64,000 bases of DNA from Amycolatopsis sp. (GTDB taxonomy: Bacteria > Actinomycetota > Actinomycetes > Mycobacteriales > Pseudonocardiaceae). The position numbers were made by a program, and so were the translations under genes. Shown piece by piece: positions 1 through 7,330 of the stretch (position 1 is the first letter of the stretch; every line of letters begins with the position of its first letter). The DNA lies in contig NZ_JAODNM010000092.1 in assembly GCF_025464955.1 (NCBI RefSeq), forward strand, positions 1 through 64,000, read 5' to 3'. The notes under the pieces are model-generated. The model made no database searches. It worked only from the letters and a program-made list of their open reading frames with translations, and had not been told where the DNA came from.

Positions 1-17
1 ACCCCTCACCCCGAGAC

Positions 18-49
18 GTCCTGGGCCGGCCCAAGGGCCGACCCAGGAC
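18..49. terminator. Strong hairpin at the left edge
   Basis: An 8-bp outer stem (GTCCTGGG with CCCAGGAC) is followed, after one mismatch, by a 6-bp inner stem (CGGCCC with GGGCCG) closing on an AA loop. It lies beyond the end of the leftward TetR gene. It could end that transcript or a gene entering from outside the window. No T-tract follows on either strand, so the terminator role is inference. Confidence 0.5.
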
Positions 50-120
50 ACACCGGTATGAGAAACTGTTCACGATGTCGTGGGACACATGTGTTCACGA
101 AGTCCTGAGACAGCACAGCC

Positions 121-149
121 GGTTCTAGCCGGTCTAACACTCACGAGTC
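121..149. repeat. Degenerate copy of the CTCGTGAGTGTT inverted repeat
   Basis: AACACTCACGAGTC at 136-149 is identical to one arm of the two perfect inverted repeats at 4869-4918 and 7255-7330. The opposite arm here has decayed, and only a short CCGG-rich pairing next to it remains. It abuts the stop codon of the TetR gene, so it takes the same 3'-end position as the intact copies. Confidence 0.6.
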
Positions 150-1334
150 CTACAACCCGACCACCGCGGTCAGCACCGTCGTCAGCTCGGCTTCCAGGCC
201 CACCCGGCCGGCGACGCGGCGGGTGCGGGCGAGGTCGTTCGCGATGGTCAGGGCCGCGTGGACGGTGATCTTCGCTTCGCGTGCGGGCAGTTCGGGGCGG
301 ACGGCGGAGAGCAGGTCGGTCCACTGCTTGACGTAGTCGCGTTGGATGCGCAGCAGGTCGGCCTTGTCCTTGTCCGGCATCGCCACCGGGTCACCCGAGA
401 ACGAGACCACCAGCTCGGGCGTGTGCAGCAGCGTGTGGACGTACGAGGCGACCAGGCGCCGCAGTGCGTCGTGTTCGTCGGTGGCGCGCAGGGCCTCGTC
501 GGCGGCGATCGCCAGGCGGTCCGCGGCACGACGTCCGATCGCGGCCAGTAGCGCGGCCTTGCTGGGGAAGTGGCGGTAGACGCTGGGGCCACTGATGCCC
601 GCGGCGGCGCCGATCTCCTCGATGCTCACCGCGTGGAAGCCGCGCGCGCCGAACAGTGTCGTGGCCGCCGTGAGCAGCTGCTCACGGCGTGACGGCGTCC
701 CGAGGCTCGCTGCCGGAGCTTCCGGAGGCTCGTCGACGCGCTCGGGCAGTGTGACATGCAGCACGCGAAGGGCCAGCTCGACGAGCAGTGCAGCGAAGCG
801 CTTCTTCGCGACCGTCGTGTGGTGGACCGCGACGCTGCCGAACACGCTCAGCCCTGCCCAGCACAGCAGCTCGGCGTCCTCCGGGTCGAGTTCCGGCCGG
901 AGCCCGAGCAGTGCCTTCGACCAGGCTGTGAGCACCGTGCTCGACCGACTGCGGATCTCGCGCTGGTCCTCTTTCGGCAGGTGCCTGCCTTCCCAGCGCC
1001 ACAGCGCCGCGATCTCCCGGCGTTCCACCGCCTGCGCGGCCAGGCCACTGAGCAGGGCCTGGACCTGCGCGGGAAGCGGGGCGTCGAGGTCGGTCAGCGT
1101 CTCGGCAGTCGCGGCTTCCATGTCGTCGATCCCGGACAGCACGACGTAGGCGAGGATCGCCTGCTTGTCGGCGAAATGCCGATACAGCGCCGGCCCGGTG
1201 ACCCCGGTCGCGGCGGCGATGTCGTTGATCCCGACCCCATGGAAGCCCCGGGCGCGGAACAGCTCCGCGGCGACCGCGGCCAGCTGGGCCTTGCGGTCGC
1301 GCGGACGTTGGGCGCGCACGGTCGAGTGATCCAT
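150..1334 (-). CDS. Tandem TetR-family regulator (two complete HTH domains)
   Basis: This is a DNA-binding transcriptional regulator of about 394 residues, roughly twice the usual TetR length. It has two N-terminal-type helix-turn-helix units. The first reads VTGPALYRHFADKQAIL and the second ISGPSVYRHFPSKAALL about 200 residues later. Each is followed by its own ligand-domain-like region, so the protein looks like a covalent dimer made by internal duplication. It is transcribed divergently from fadA-fadB across a short intergenic region, so control of beta-oxidation in response to an acyl-CoA or fatty acid is the natural inference. The start at 1334 keeps the conserved HTH approach. An alternative ATG lies at 1367, and neither has a clear ribosome binding site. 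Confidence 0.85.
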   Translation of the reverse strand: MDHSTVRAQRPRDRKAQLAAVAAELFRARGFHGVGINDIAAATGVTGPALYRHFADKQAILAYVVLSGIDDMEAATAETLTDLDAPLPAQVQALLSGLAAQAVERREIAALWRWEGRHLPKEDQREIRSRSSTVLTAWSKALLGLRPELDPEDAELLCWAGLSVFGSVAVHHTTVAKKRFAALLVELALRVLHVTLPERVDEPPEAPAASLGTPSRREQLLTAATTLFGARGFHAVSIEEIGAAAGISGPSVYRHFPSKAALLAAIGRRAADRLAIAADEALRATDEHDALRRLVASYVHTLLHTPELVVSFSGDPVAMPDKDKADLLRIQRDYVKQWTDLLSAVRPELPAREAKITVHAALTIANDLARTRRVAGRVGLEAELTTVLTAVVGL

Positions 1335-1463
1335 AGGTGAACTAACCCTAGCGCGTGTTGACTCCATCGCAACCCATTGACACCATGGGGTTATCGAGGC
1401 ATAAGTTAGTCAGTATTAGCATGAGCCCTCAGAATCACAACGCGGTGCGCGGAGGAGTTTTCA
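1335..1463. promoter_or_regulatory. Divergent TetR/fadAB promoter region with inverted half-sites
   Basis: A plausible rightward promoter is TTGACA at 1377-1382 with ATAAGT at 1401-1406. ACTAAC at 1341-1346 and GTTAGT at 1405-1410 are inverted copies of each other. The right one overlaps the candidate -10, as expected for repression by the divergent TetR protein. GGAGGAG at 1451-1457 is the ribosome binding site for fadA. The promoter and operator assignments are inference. Confidence 0.45.
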
Positions 1464-2675
1464 GTGAGTAGCGAGGCCTACATCTACGAGGCGTTGCGTA
1501 CGCCTCGCGGTAAGAACAAGGGCGGTGCCCTCCACGGCACCAAGCCGGTCGACCTGGTCGCCGGCCTGATCAACGAGCTGAAGGTCCGGCACCCCAACCT
1601 GGACCCGGCCGTGATCGACGACATCATCCTGGGCGTCGTCTCGCCCGTCGGCGAGCAGGGCGCGGACATCGCTCGCACGGCCGCGCTGGTCGCCGGCCTG
1701 CCGGAGACCGTCGCCGGCGTGCAGCTCAACCGCTTCTGCGCCTCCGGGCTCGAAGCCACCAACATGGCCGCCCAGAAGGTCCGGTCCGGCTGGGACCAGC
1801 TGATCATCGCCGGCGGTGTCGAGTCGATGTCGCGGGTGCCGATGGGCTCCGACGGCGGTGCGCTGTTCACGGACCCGACCACGGCGTACGACAACTACAT
1901 CGTCCCGCAGGGCACCGGCGCCGACCTGATCGCCACGATCGAGGGCTTCTCGCGTGAAGACGTCGACGGCTGGGCCGTCCGCTCGCAGGACAAGGCCGAA
2001 GCGGCGTGGTCCGGCGGGTACTTCGCGAAGTCCGTCGTCCCGGTCAAGGACATCAACGGCGTCACGATCCTCGACCACGACGAGCACCGCCGCCCCGGCT
2101 CGACCGTCGAGAGCCTCGGCAAGCTCAAGCCCGCCTTTGCCGCGATCGGCGAGATGGGCGGCTTCGACGCCGTGGCACTGCAGAAGTACCACTCCGTCGA
2201 GAAGATCAACCACGTCCACACCGGCGGTAACTCCTCGGGCATCGTCGACGGCGCGGCCGTCGTGCTGATCGGCAGCGAGCAGATCGGCAAGACGTTCGGC
2301 CTGACCCCGCGTGCCCGCATCGTGGCTACCGCGGCGATCGGCTCCGAGCCGACGATCATGCTCACCGGCCCGACCCCGGCCACCGAGAAGGTGCTCAAGA
2401 CCGCCGGTCTCACCATCGACGACATCGACCTGTTCGAGCTCAACGAGGCCTTCGCGTCCGTGGTGCTCAAGTGGATCAAGGACCTGAAGCTCCCCGAGGA
2501 GAAGGTCAACGTCAACGGCGGCGCGATCGCCATGGGCCACCCGCTCGGCGCCACCGGCGCGATGCTGGTCGGCACCGTGGTCGACGAGCTGGAGCGCCGC
2601 GACGCACGTCGTGCGCTGGTCACCCTGTGCATCGGCGGCGGCATGGGCGTCGCGACCATCATCGAGCGGGTCTGA
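1464..2675 (+). CDS. fadA: Acetyl-CoA C-acyltransferase (3-ketoacyl-CoA thiolase)
   Basis: This enzyme catalyses the thiolytic last step of beta-oxidation, 3-ketoacyl-CoA plus CoA giving acetyl-CoA and a shortened acyl-CoA. The 403-residue product has the thiolase nucleophile Cys92 in NRFCASGLEA, the catalytic histidine in GHPLGATGA near residue 360, and the second cysteine in LCIGGGMG near 390. The length matches the FadA subunit of the mycobacterial trifunctional enzyme. It starts at a GTG with GGAGGAG six bases upstream. fadB follows after 11 bases, so the two subunits are presumably cotranscribed and form one complex. The complex is inferred from the family. Confidence 0.95.
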   Translation: MSSEAYIYEALRTPRGKNKGGALHGTKPVDLVAGLINELKVRHPNLDPAVIDDIILGVVSPVGEQGADIARTAALVAGLPETVAGVQLNRFCASGLEATNMAAQKVRSGWDQLIIAGGVESMSRVPMGSDGGALFTDPTTAYDNYIVPQGTGADLIATIEGFSREDVDGWAVRSQDKAEAAWSGGYFAKSVVPVKDINGVTILDHDEHRRPGSTVESLGKLKPAFAAIGEMGGFDAVALQKYHSVEKINHVHTGGNSSGIVDGAAVVLIGSEQIGKTFGLTPRARIVATAAIGSEPTIMLTGPTPATEKVLKTAGLTIDDIDLFELNEAFASVVLKWIKDLKLPEEKVNVNGGAIAMGHPLGATGAMLVGTVVDELERRDARRALVTLCIGGGMGVATIIERV

Positions 2676-2686
2676 GGGATAACGAC

Positions 2687-4858
2687 ATGAGTGAAGCGAA
2701 AACCATCCGCTGGGAGCAGGACGCGGACGGCATCGTCCTGCTGACGCTCGACGACCCCAAGCAGTCCGCGAACACGATGAACGCCGACTTCCGCGAGTCG
2801 CTCGGCGTCGTCGTCGACCGCTTGGAGGCCGAGAAGGACGCCATCACCGGTGTTGTGCTCACCTCGGCGAAGAAGACCTTCTTCGCCGGCGGCGATCTCA
2901 ACGACCTGATCAAGGCACAGCCCGAGAACGCGGCCGAGTTCACCGCCAGCAGCACCCTGATGAAGGGCCAGATGCGGCGGCTCGAGCAGCTCGGCAAGCC
3001 GGTCGTCGCGGCGATCAACGGCGCCGCGCTCGGCGGCGGTCTCGAGATCGCCCTCTCGACGCACCACCGCATCGCGGCCGACGCCAAGGGCAGCGTCATC
3101 GGCCTGCCCGAGGTCACCCTCGGCCTGCTGCCGGGCGGTGGCGGCGTGGTCCGCACCGTGCGTCTGCTCGGCATCCAGAGCGCGCTGCTGAACGTCCTGC
3201 TGCAGGGCACGCGGCACAAGCCGCGCAAGGCGCTGGAAATCGGTCTGGTGCACGAAGTCGTCGACACCGTCGAGGAGCTCGTGCCCGCCGCGAAGGCGTG
3301 GATCAAGGCGAACCCCGAAGGCGGCGTCCAGCCCTGGGACGTCAAGGGCTACAAGATCCCGGGCGGCACGCCGTCCAACCCGAGTTTCGCGGCGAACCTG
3401 CCCGCGTTCCCGGCGAACCTGCGCAAGCAGATCAAGGGCGCCAACATGCCTGCCCCGCGCGCGATCCTCGCCGCGGCGATCGAGGGTGCGCAGGTCGACT
3501 TCGACACCGCGATCCTCGTCGAGACCCGGTACTTCGTCAGCCTCGCGACCGGCCAGGTCTCGAAGAACATGACAAAAGCGTTCTTCTTCGACCTCCAGCG
3601 CATCAATTCCGGTGGTTCGCGGCCTGACGGCTACGAAAAGTTCACCGCGAAGAAGGTCGGCGTAGTCGGCGCCGGGATGATGGGCGCGGCGATCGCGTAC
3701 GTCTCCGCGAAGGCCGGCATCGACGTCGTACTCAAGGACGTCACGCAGGAAGCCGCCGACAAGGGCAAGGGTTACGCGGTCAAGATCGAGGAGAAGGCGC
3801 TCTCTCGTGGCAAGACCACGAAGGAGCGTTCCGAGGCTCTGCTGGCGAAGATCAAGCCGACCGCCGACCCGGCCGACTTCGCGGGCGTCGACTTCGTGAT
3901 CGAGGCCGTGTTCGAGAGCGTCGAGCTGAAGCACAAGGTGTTCAGCGAGATCGAGAGCGTCGTGAACGCGGACGCCGTCCTCGGCTCCAACACCTCGACG
4001 CTGCCGATCACCTCGCTGGCCGAGGGCGTGCAGCGGCAGGAAGACTTCATCGGGATCCACTTCTTCTCCCCGGTCGACAAGATGCCGCTGGTGGAGATCA
4101 TCCGCGGTGAGAAGACGTCCGACGCCACGTTGGCGAAGGTCTTCGACTACACGCTGCAGATCAAGAAGACTCCGATCGTCGTCAACGACAGCCGCGGGTT
4201 CTTCACCTCGCGGGTCATCGGCACCTTCATCAACGAGGCCGTCGCGGCTCTCGGCGAGGGGGTCGAGCCCGCTTCGATCGAGCAGGCCGGTGCGCAGGCC
4301 GGGTACCCGGCGCCGCCGCTGCAGCTGATGGACGAGCTGACGCTGACCCTGCCGCGCAAGATCCGGCTCGAGTCCCGCGCGGCCGTCGAAGCCGAGGGCG
4401 GCACCTGGCACGGGCACGCGTCCGAGGCTGTCATCGACAAGATGGTCGAGGAGTTCGACCGCAAGGGCCGCTCGACCGGGTCCGGTTTCTACTCCTACGG
4501 CGAGGACGGCAAGCGCACCGGGCTTTGGTCCGGTCTGCGTGAGGCGTTCAACTCGGGCAGCGCGACTGTGCCGTTCGAGGACCTCAAGGAGCGGATGCTG
4601 TTCGCCGAGGCGCTCGAGACCGTCAAGTGCTTCGACGAGGGCGTGCTCAAGACCGTGGAGGACGCCAACATCGGGTCCATCTTCGGCATCGGGTTCCCCG
4701 CGTGGACCGGTGGGGTCATCCAGTACATCAACCAGTACTCCGGTGGCCTGGCCGGCTTCGTCGCCCGCTCGCGTGAGCTGGCGGAGCGCTACGGCGACCA
4801 CTTCCTCCCGCCCGCCTCCTTGGTCGAGAAGGCCGAAAAGGGCGAGATCTTCGAGTAG
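2687..4858 (+). CDS. fadB: Multifunctional enoyl-CoA hydratase / 3-hydroxyacyl-CoA dehydrogenase
   Basis: This is the alpha subunit of the beta-oxidation complex, 723 residues. The N-terminal crotonase domain (about 1-200) has the hydratase glutamates Glu120 in GGGLE and Glu142 in PEVTLGLLPG. The central NAD-binding domain starts near 322 with GAGMMG. The dehydrogenase histidine is in GIHFFSP near 458, and the C-terminal dehydrogenase repeats follow. The ATG at 2687 lies 11 bases after fadA; the reading frame stays open further upstream, but only by overlapping fadA. The fadA-fadB order and sizes resemble the mycobacterial trifunctional protein, which channels enoyl-CoA to acetyl-CoA in the cytosol. 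Confidence 0.95.
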   Translation: MSEAKTIRWEQDADGIVLLTLDDPKQSANTMNADFRESLGVVVDRLEAEKDAITGVVLTSAKKTFFAGGDLNDLIKAQPENAAEFTASSTLMKGQMRRLEQLGKPVVAAINGAALGGGLEIALSTHHRIAADAKGSVIGLPEVTLGLLPGGGGVVRTVRLLGIQSALLNVLLQGTRHKPRKALEIGLVHEVVDTVEELVPAAKAWIKANPEGGVQPWDVKGYKIPGGTPSNPSFAANLPAFPANLRKQIKGANMPAPRAILAAAIEGAQVDFDTAILVETRYFVSLATGQVSKNMTKAFFFDLQRINSGGSRPDGYEKFTAKKVGVVGAGMMGAAIAYVSAKAGIDVVLKDVTQEAADKGKGYAVKIEEKALSRGKTTKERSEALLAKIKPTADPADFAGVDFVIEAVFESVELKHKVFSEIESVVNADAVLGSNTSTLPITSLAEGVQRQEDFIGIHFFSPVDKMPLVEIIRGEKTSDATLAKVFDYTLQIKKTPIVVNDSRGFFTSRVIGTFINEAVAALGEGVEPASIEQAGAQAGYPAPPLQLMDELTLTLPRKIRLESRAAVEAEGGTWHGHASEAVIDKMVEEFDRKGRSTGSGFYSYGEDGKRTGLWSGLREAFNSGSATVPFEDLKERMLFAEALETVKCFDEGVLKTVEDANIGSIFGIGFPAWTGGVIQYINQYSGGLAGFVARSRELAERYGDHFLPPASLVEKAEKGEIFE

Positions 4859-4868
4859 TCCCAACCAC

Positions 4869-4918
4869 AGCTCGTGAGTGTTCAGGCCGGTTCTATCCGG
4901 CCTGAACACTCACGAGCT
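4869..4918. terminator. Perfect 22-bp inverted repeat between convergent genes
   Basis: Arms at 4869-4890 and 4897-4918 are perfectly complementary over 22 bp around a 6-base TTCTAT loop. It lies exactly between the fadB stop and the stop of the convergent YCII gene, so it can act as a bidirectional terminator. The arm core CTCGTGAGTGTT recurs at 7255-7330 and, in degenerate form, at 121-149. It is therefore a dispersed repeat family as well as a terminator. Confidence 0.8.
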
Positions 4919-5290
4919 CTAGAGGCCGAGGTGGCTGAGGTCCCGGACCGGGGTGACGTCGACCAGGCCGTAGGCCGCTTCGGGGATCTGCCCGGCGAGT
5001 TCCAGCGCGCGGTCCAGGTCCGCGCAGTCGACGAGGTAGAAGCCGGCAAGATGCTCCTTGACCTCGGCGAACGGCCCGTCCGTCGACATCGACTGCCCGG
5101 CGCGGGCCGGAACGCGCTTCGTCGTCGACGGGTCGTCCAGCGACTCGTGGGCGAGCACCTCCCCGGACGCCTCGAGCTTCTCGTTCAGCACGGCGTACGC
5201 GCGAGTGGCCTCGACGCGCTGTTCGTGAGAAAGCCTTTTCCAGTACTGCAGGGTCGCCTCGTTGCCGCGGATCAGGATCAGGTACTTCAC
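4919..5290 (-). CDS. YCII-related (DGPF-type) protein
   Basis: This 123-residue protein has the YCII/DGPF fold signature: an N-terminal YLILIRGNEA strand, the DGPFAEVKEHLAGFY motif in the middle and a C-terminal VDVTPVRD strand. Members are small alpha-beta barrel dimers, often found beside ECF sigma factors; no catalytic activity is established for most. The start is a GTG at 5290 that overlaps the TGA of the upstream small gene (GTGA), so the two are translationally coupled. It converges on fadB with a long hairpin between them. Function unknown. Confidence 0.8.
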   Translation of the reverse strand: MKYLILIRGNEATLQYWKRLSHEQRVEATRAYAVLNEKLEASGEVLAHESLDDPSTTKRVPARAGQSMSTDGPFAEVKEHLAGFYLVDCADLDRALELAGQIPEAAYGLVDVTPVRDLSHLGL

Positions 5291-5505
5291 GGCACGTCGG
5301 CGAGCCGCGAGGACAGGCTGGTGGGCCGCTCCGGCGGCCACCACACCGACCTGGGCGGCGCGGCCGCGTCGTCGTCGGGAAGGTCGATCGCGTCGTCGCC
5401 CTGCTGCCAGGCCGTCCAGTGCGGCGTGCACAGTCCTCGCCACAGTGCCGGTTCGGTGCATTCGTGACGACGGCATGTGCTGCCGTGGGCTTCTGCGTTC
5501 ACCAT
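5287..5505 (-). CDS. Small cysteine/histidine protein, 72 aa
   Basis: A hypothetical 72-residue protein. The N-terminal half carries Cys11, His14, Cys16, Cys26 and His29 in a C-x4-C-x9-C-x2-H arrangement that could bind a metal. The C-terminal half is acidic then proline- and tryptophan-rich (DLPDDDAAAPP, SVWWPPERP). The ATG at 5505 has a purine-rich GGGGAAGG upstream. Its TGA overlaps the GTG of the YCII gene by four bases, so the two probably form one operon. I recognise no family. Zinc binding is a guess from residue spacing. Confidence 0.6.
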   Translation of the reverse strand: MVNAEAHGSTCRRHECTEPALWRGLCTPHWTAWQQGDDAIDLPDDDAAAPPRSVWWPPERPTSLSSRLADVP

Positions 5506-5593
5506 GGGCCTTCCCCTCGTCGTGGACCCCTCCCCGAGTGGCGGGTCGACACTAATCCGGTTATCTGGTGAGACGCCGCAAGCGAGCAAGGTG

Positions 5594-6890
5594 TTACTGG
5601 AGATTGACGTGAGATCGGATTTTTGTCGAGATGCCCGGGAACCACCAGGCCAGGGACCCGAACAAAGGCCAGGCCGAGGCCGAACTGCTGCAGCATCCGC
5701 GACGGGTCCAGCAGGAACGCGCCGAACACCGCGACCATGATCGCGGCCGCCGCGGTGATGACCCCGCCCGTCGCCGCCAGGCCTTCGCGGACGGCAGCCC
5801 GCGCGTCGCTGTCGCGTCGCCACTCCTCGTGCATGCGTGACACCAGGAACACCTCGTAGTCCATGGACAGCCCGAACACGATCGCGAAGATCATCACCGG
5901 TACGTACGCCTCGATCGGTCCGGCCTGCGCGCCGAACAAGCCGTACCCGAACACCAGCGTGATCACACCGAGCGACGCCCCGATGCTCAGGAGGTTCAGT
6001 ACCGCGGCTTTGAGCGGGATGAGGATCGAGCGGAACACGAACATCAGCAGCAGCGCGGACAAACCGACCACTACCAGGATGAACAGCGGCAACCGGCCGG
6101 CAACGGCGTCCGCGTAGTCGTCGGCGGCCGCCACCGATCCTCCTACCAGGTGTTTTCCGGGCAGTGAAGGCAAAACCTGAGTGCGCAACCGGGTTACCAG
6201 GTCGTAGGCCTGCCTGCTCGTGGACGACGTCGGGTCGGTGCCGGAGTCGGCGAACCCGAGCCGCATCCCGAGCGCGGGCAGGGACAGGGCCGCCAGCGCG
6301 ACCACGCCGCATACCAGCGGTACCAACGGACGGCGTTGCACTCGATCGGCGAGCCGACGCCAACCGTTGCCCCGCTCTCGCGTTGCCTTTGCCGCGTGTC
6401 GCCGGATTCCCCGCTCGATACGGGCCCCGAAGAGCGACAGCAACGCCGGCAGTAGGGTGATCGACGCGAGCATGGTGACCAGGACCGTCAGCGCGACCGC
6501 GAGCGCGACACCCCGCAGCGAACCGAGTCCGAGCGCGAGCAACCCGAGCAGCGTGATCATCACCGTGCTTCCGGCGAATAGGACGGACCGCCCAGCCGTG
6601 TCCAGGGCCCGCCGAGCAGCGGTCTCGCGGTCGAGCCCGGCGAGGAGTTCGGTGCGGTAGCGCGAGAAAATCAACAACGCGTAGTCGACGCCGACGCCGA
6701 GCCCGACCAGCATCATCAGCGGTGCGGTGTAGGAGGCGATGTCGACGAAGTGGGAGACCAGGATGATCACGCCGAGCGTGCTGCCGACGGCGAACACCGC
6801 GGTGATCACCGGAAGCCCCGCCGCGAGCAGCGAGCGGAACATGAACACCAGGATCACCAGTGCGGCGAGCAGGCCGATTCCTTCGGACGC
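5594..6890 (-). pseudogene. MMPL/RND-family transporter remnant
   Basis: This is a decayed inner-membrane lipid or drug exporter of the MMPL family. Recognisable pieces include the first transmembrane block (EGIGLLAALVILVF), LMMLVGLGVGVDYALLI, and the second-half block with FGLSMDYEVFLVSR. The first 170 or so residues of a normal member are missing. The second periplasmic loop is shortened by an apparent in-frame deletion between RQAYDL and VTRLRTQVLP. The C-terminal helices are also deleted, and a frameshift moves the tail (LAWWFPGISTKI, stop at 5594-5596) into another frame. It cannot make a working transporter. Its 5' end abuts another truncated gene on the opposite strand. Confidence 0.8.
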
Positions 6891-6902
6891 GCCGCCGCCG
6901 CA

Positions 6903-7254
6903 GGGACGTTCACTCGACGGCCATGCCGCGCTGTCGTTCGACGCAGCCGAGGTGATGATCACCGCGACCGCGTACCTGCGCGAAACCGCGGCGACGATCC
7001 CGGTCACGCCGGGCTCGATCTGGCGTGAGATCACCGCGATCCACACGTCGCAGCCGGACGCCCAGCAGACCAACAAGTACATCGAGGGCGTCACCGGCAC
7101 GATCGACTACGGCGGCGACATCGGCCGAAACGTGCCGGAGAACAAGCCCGTCGCCGTCATGCGCGTCGAAGGCGGCGAAGTCGACCACCACATCCCCGCC
7201 TTCTGCGGCACCGCGAGCGGCCGACAACAGGACCCCTGGTGCCCCGCCGGATAG
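6903..7254 (+). pseudogene. 3' fragment of an ABC-type ligand-binding protein
   Basis: About 117 codons survive, reading RSLDGHAALSFDAAEVM, then IEGVTGTIDYGGDIGRNVPENK, ending in a TAG at 7252-7254. This resembles the C-terminal part of actinobacterial periplasmic-binding-protein-like receptors. No start codon or N-terminal half is present. Immediately upstream is the similarly 5'-truncated MMPL remnant on the other strand. A single deletion that removed the 5' ends of two divergent genes explains the arrangement. Family assignment is moderate and rests on my memory of related C-termini. Confidence 0.55.
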
Positions 7255-7330
7255 GACTCGTGAGTGTTCCGGCCAGCCCGGGTGCGGGTGTCCCGCAGGG
7301 CGCAGTAAGCGGCCGGAACACTCACGAGTC
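7255..7330. terminator. 20-bp inverted repeat with 36-base loop
   Basis: Arms at 7255-7274 and 7311-7330 are perfect reverse complements over 20 bp and carry the same CTCGTGAGTGTTC core as the repeat at 4869-4918. The loop is 36 bases, unlike the 6-base loop of the other copy. It sits at the 3' end of the binding-protein fragment and reaches the last bases of the convergent TPP enzyme gene. That fits a bidirectional terminator of the same repeat family. Confidence 0.7.

Noticed and set aside
4859..7330. The long inverted repeats were considered as insertion-sequence ends.
   Set aside because: No transposase gene, target-site duplication or direct flanking repeat is visible; the arms sit tightly at gene 3' ends, fitting terminators or a REP-like family.
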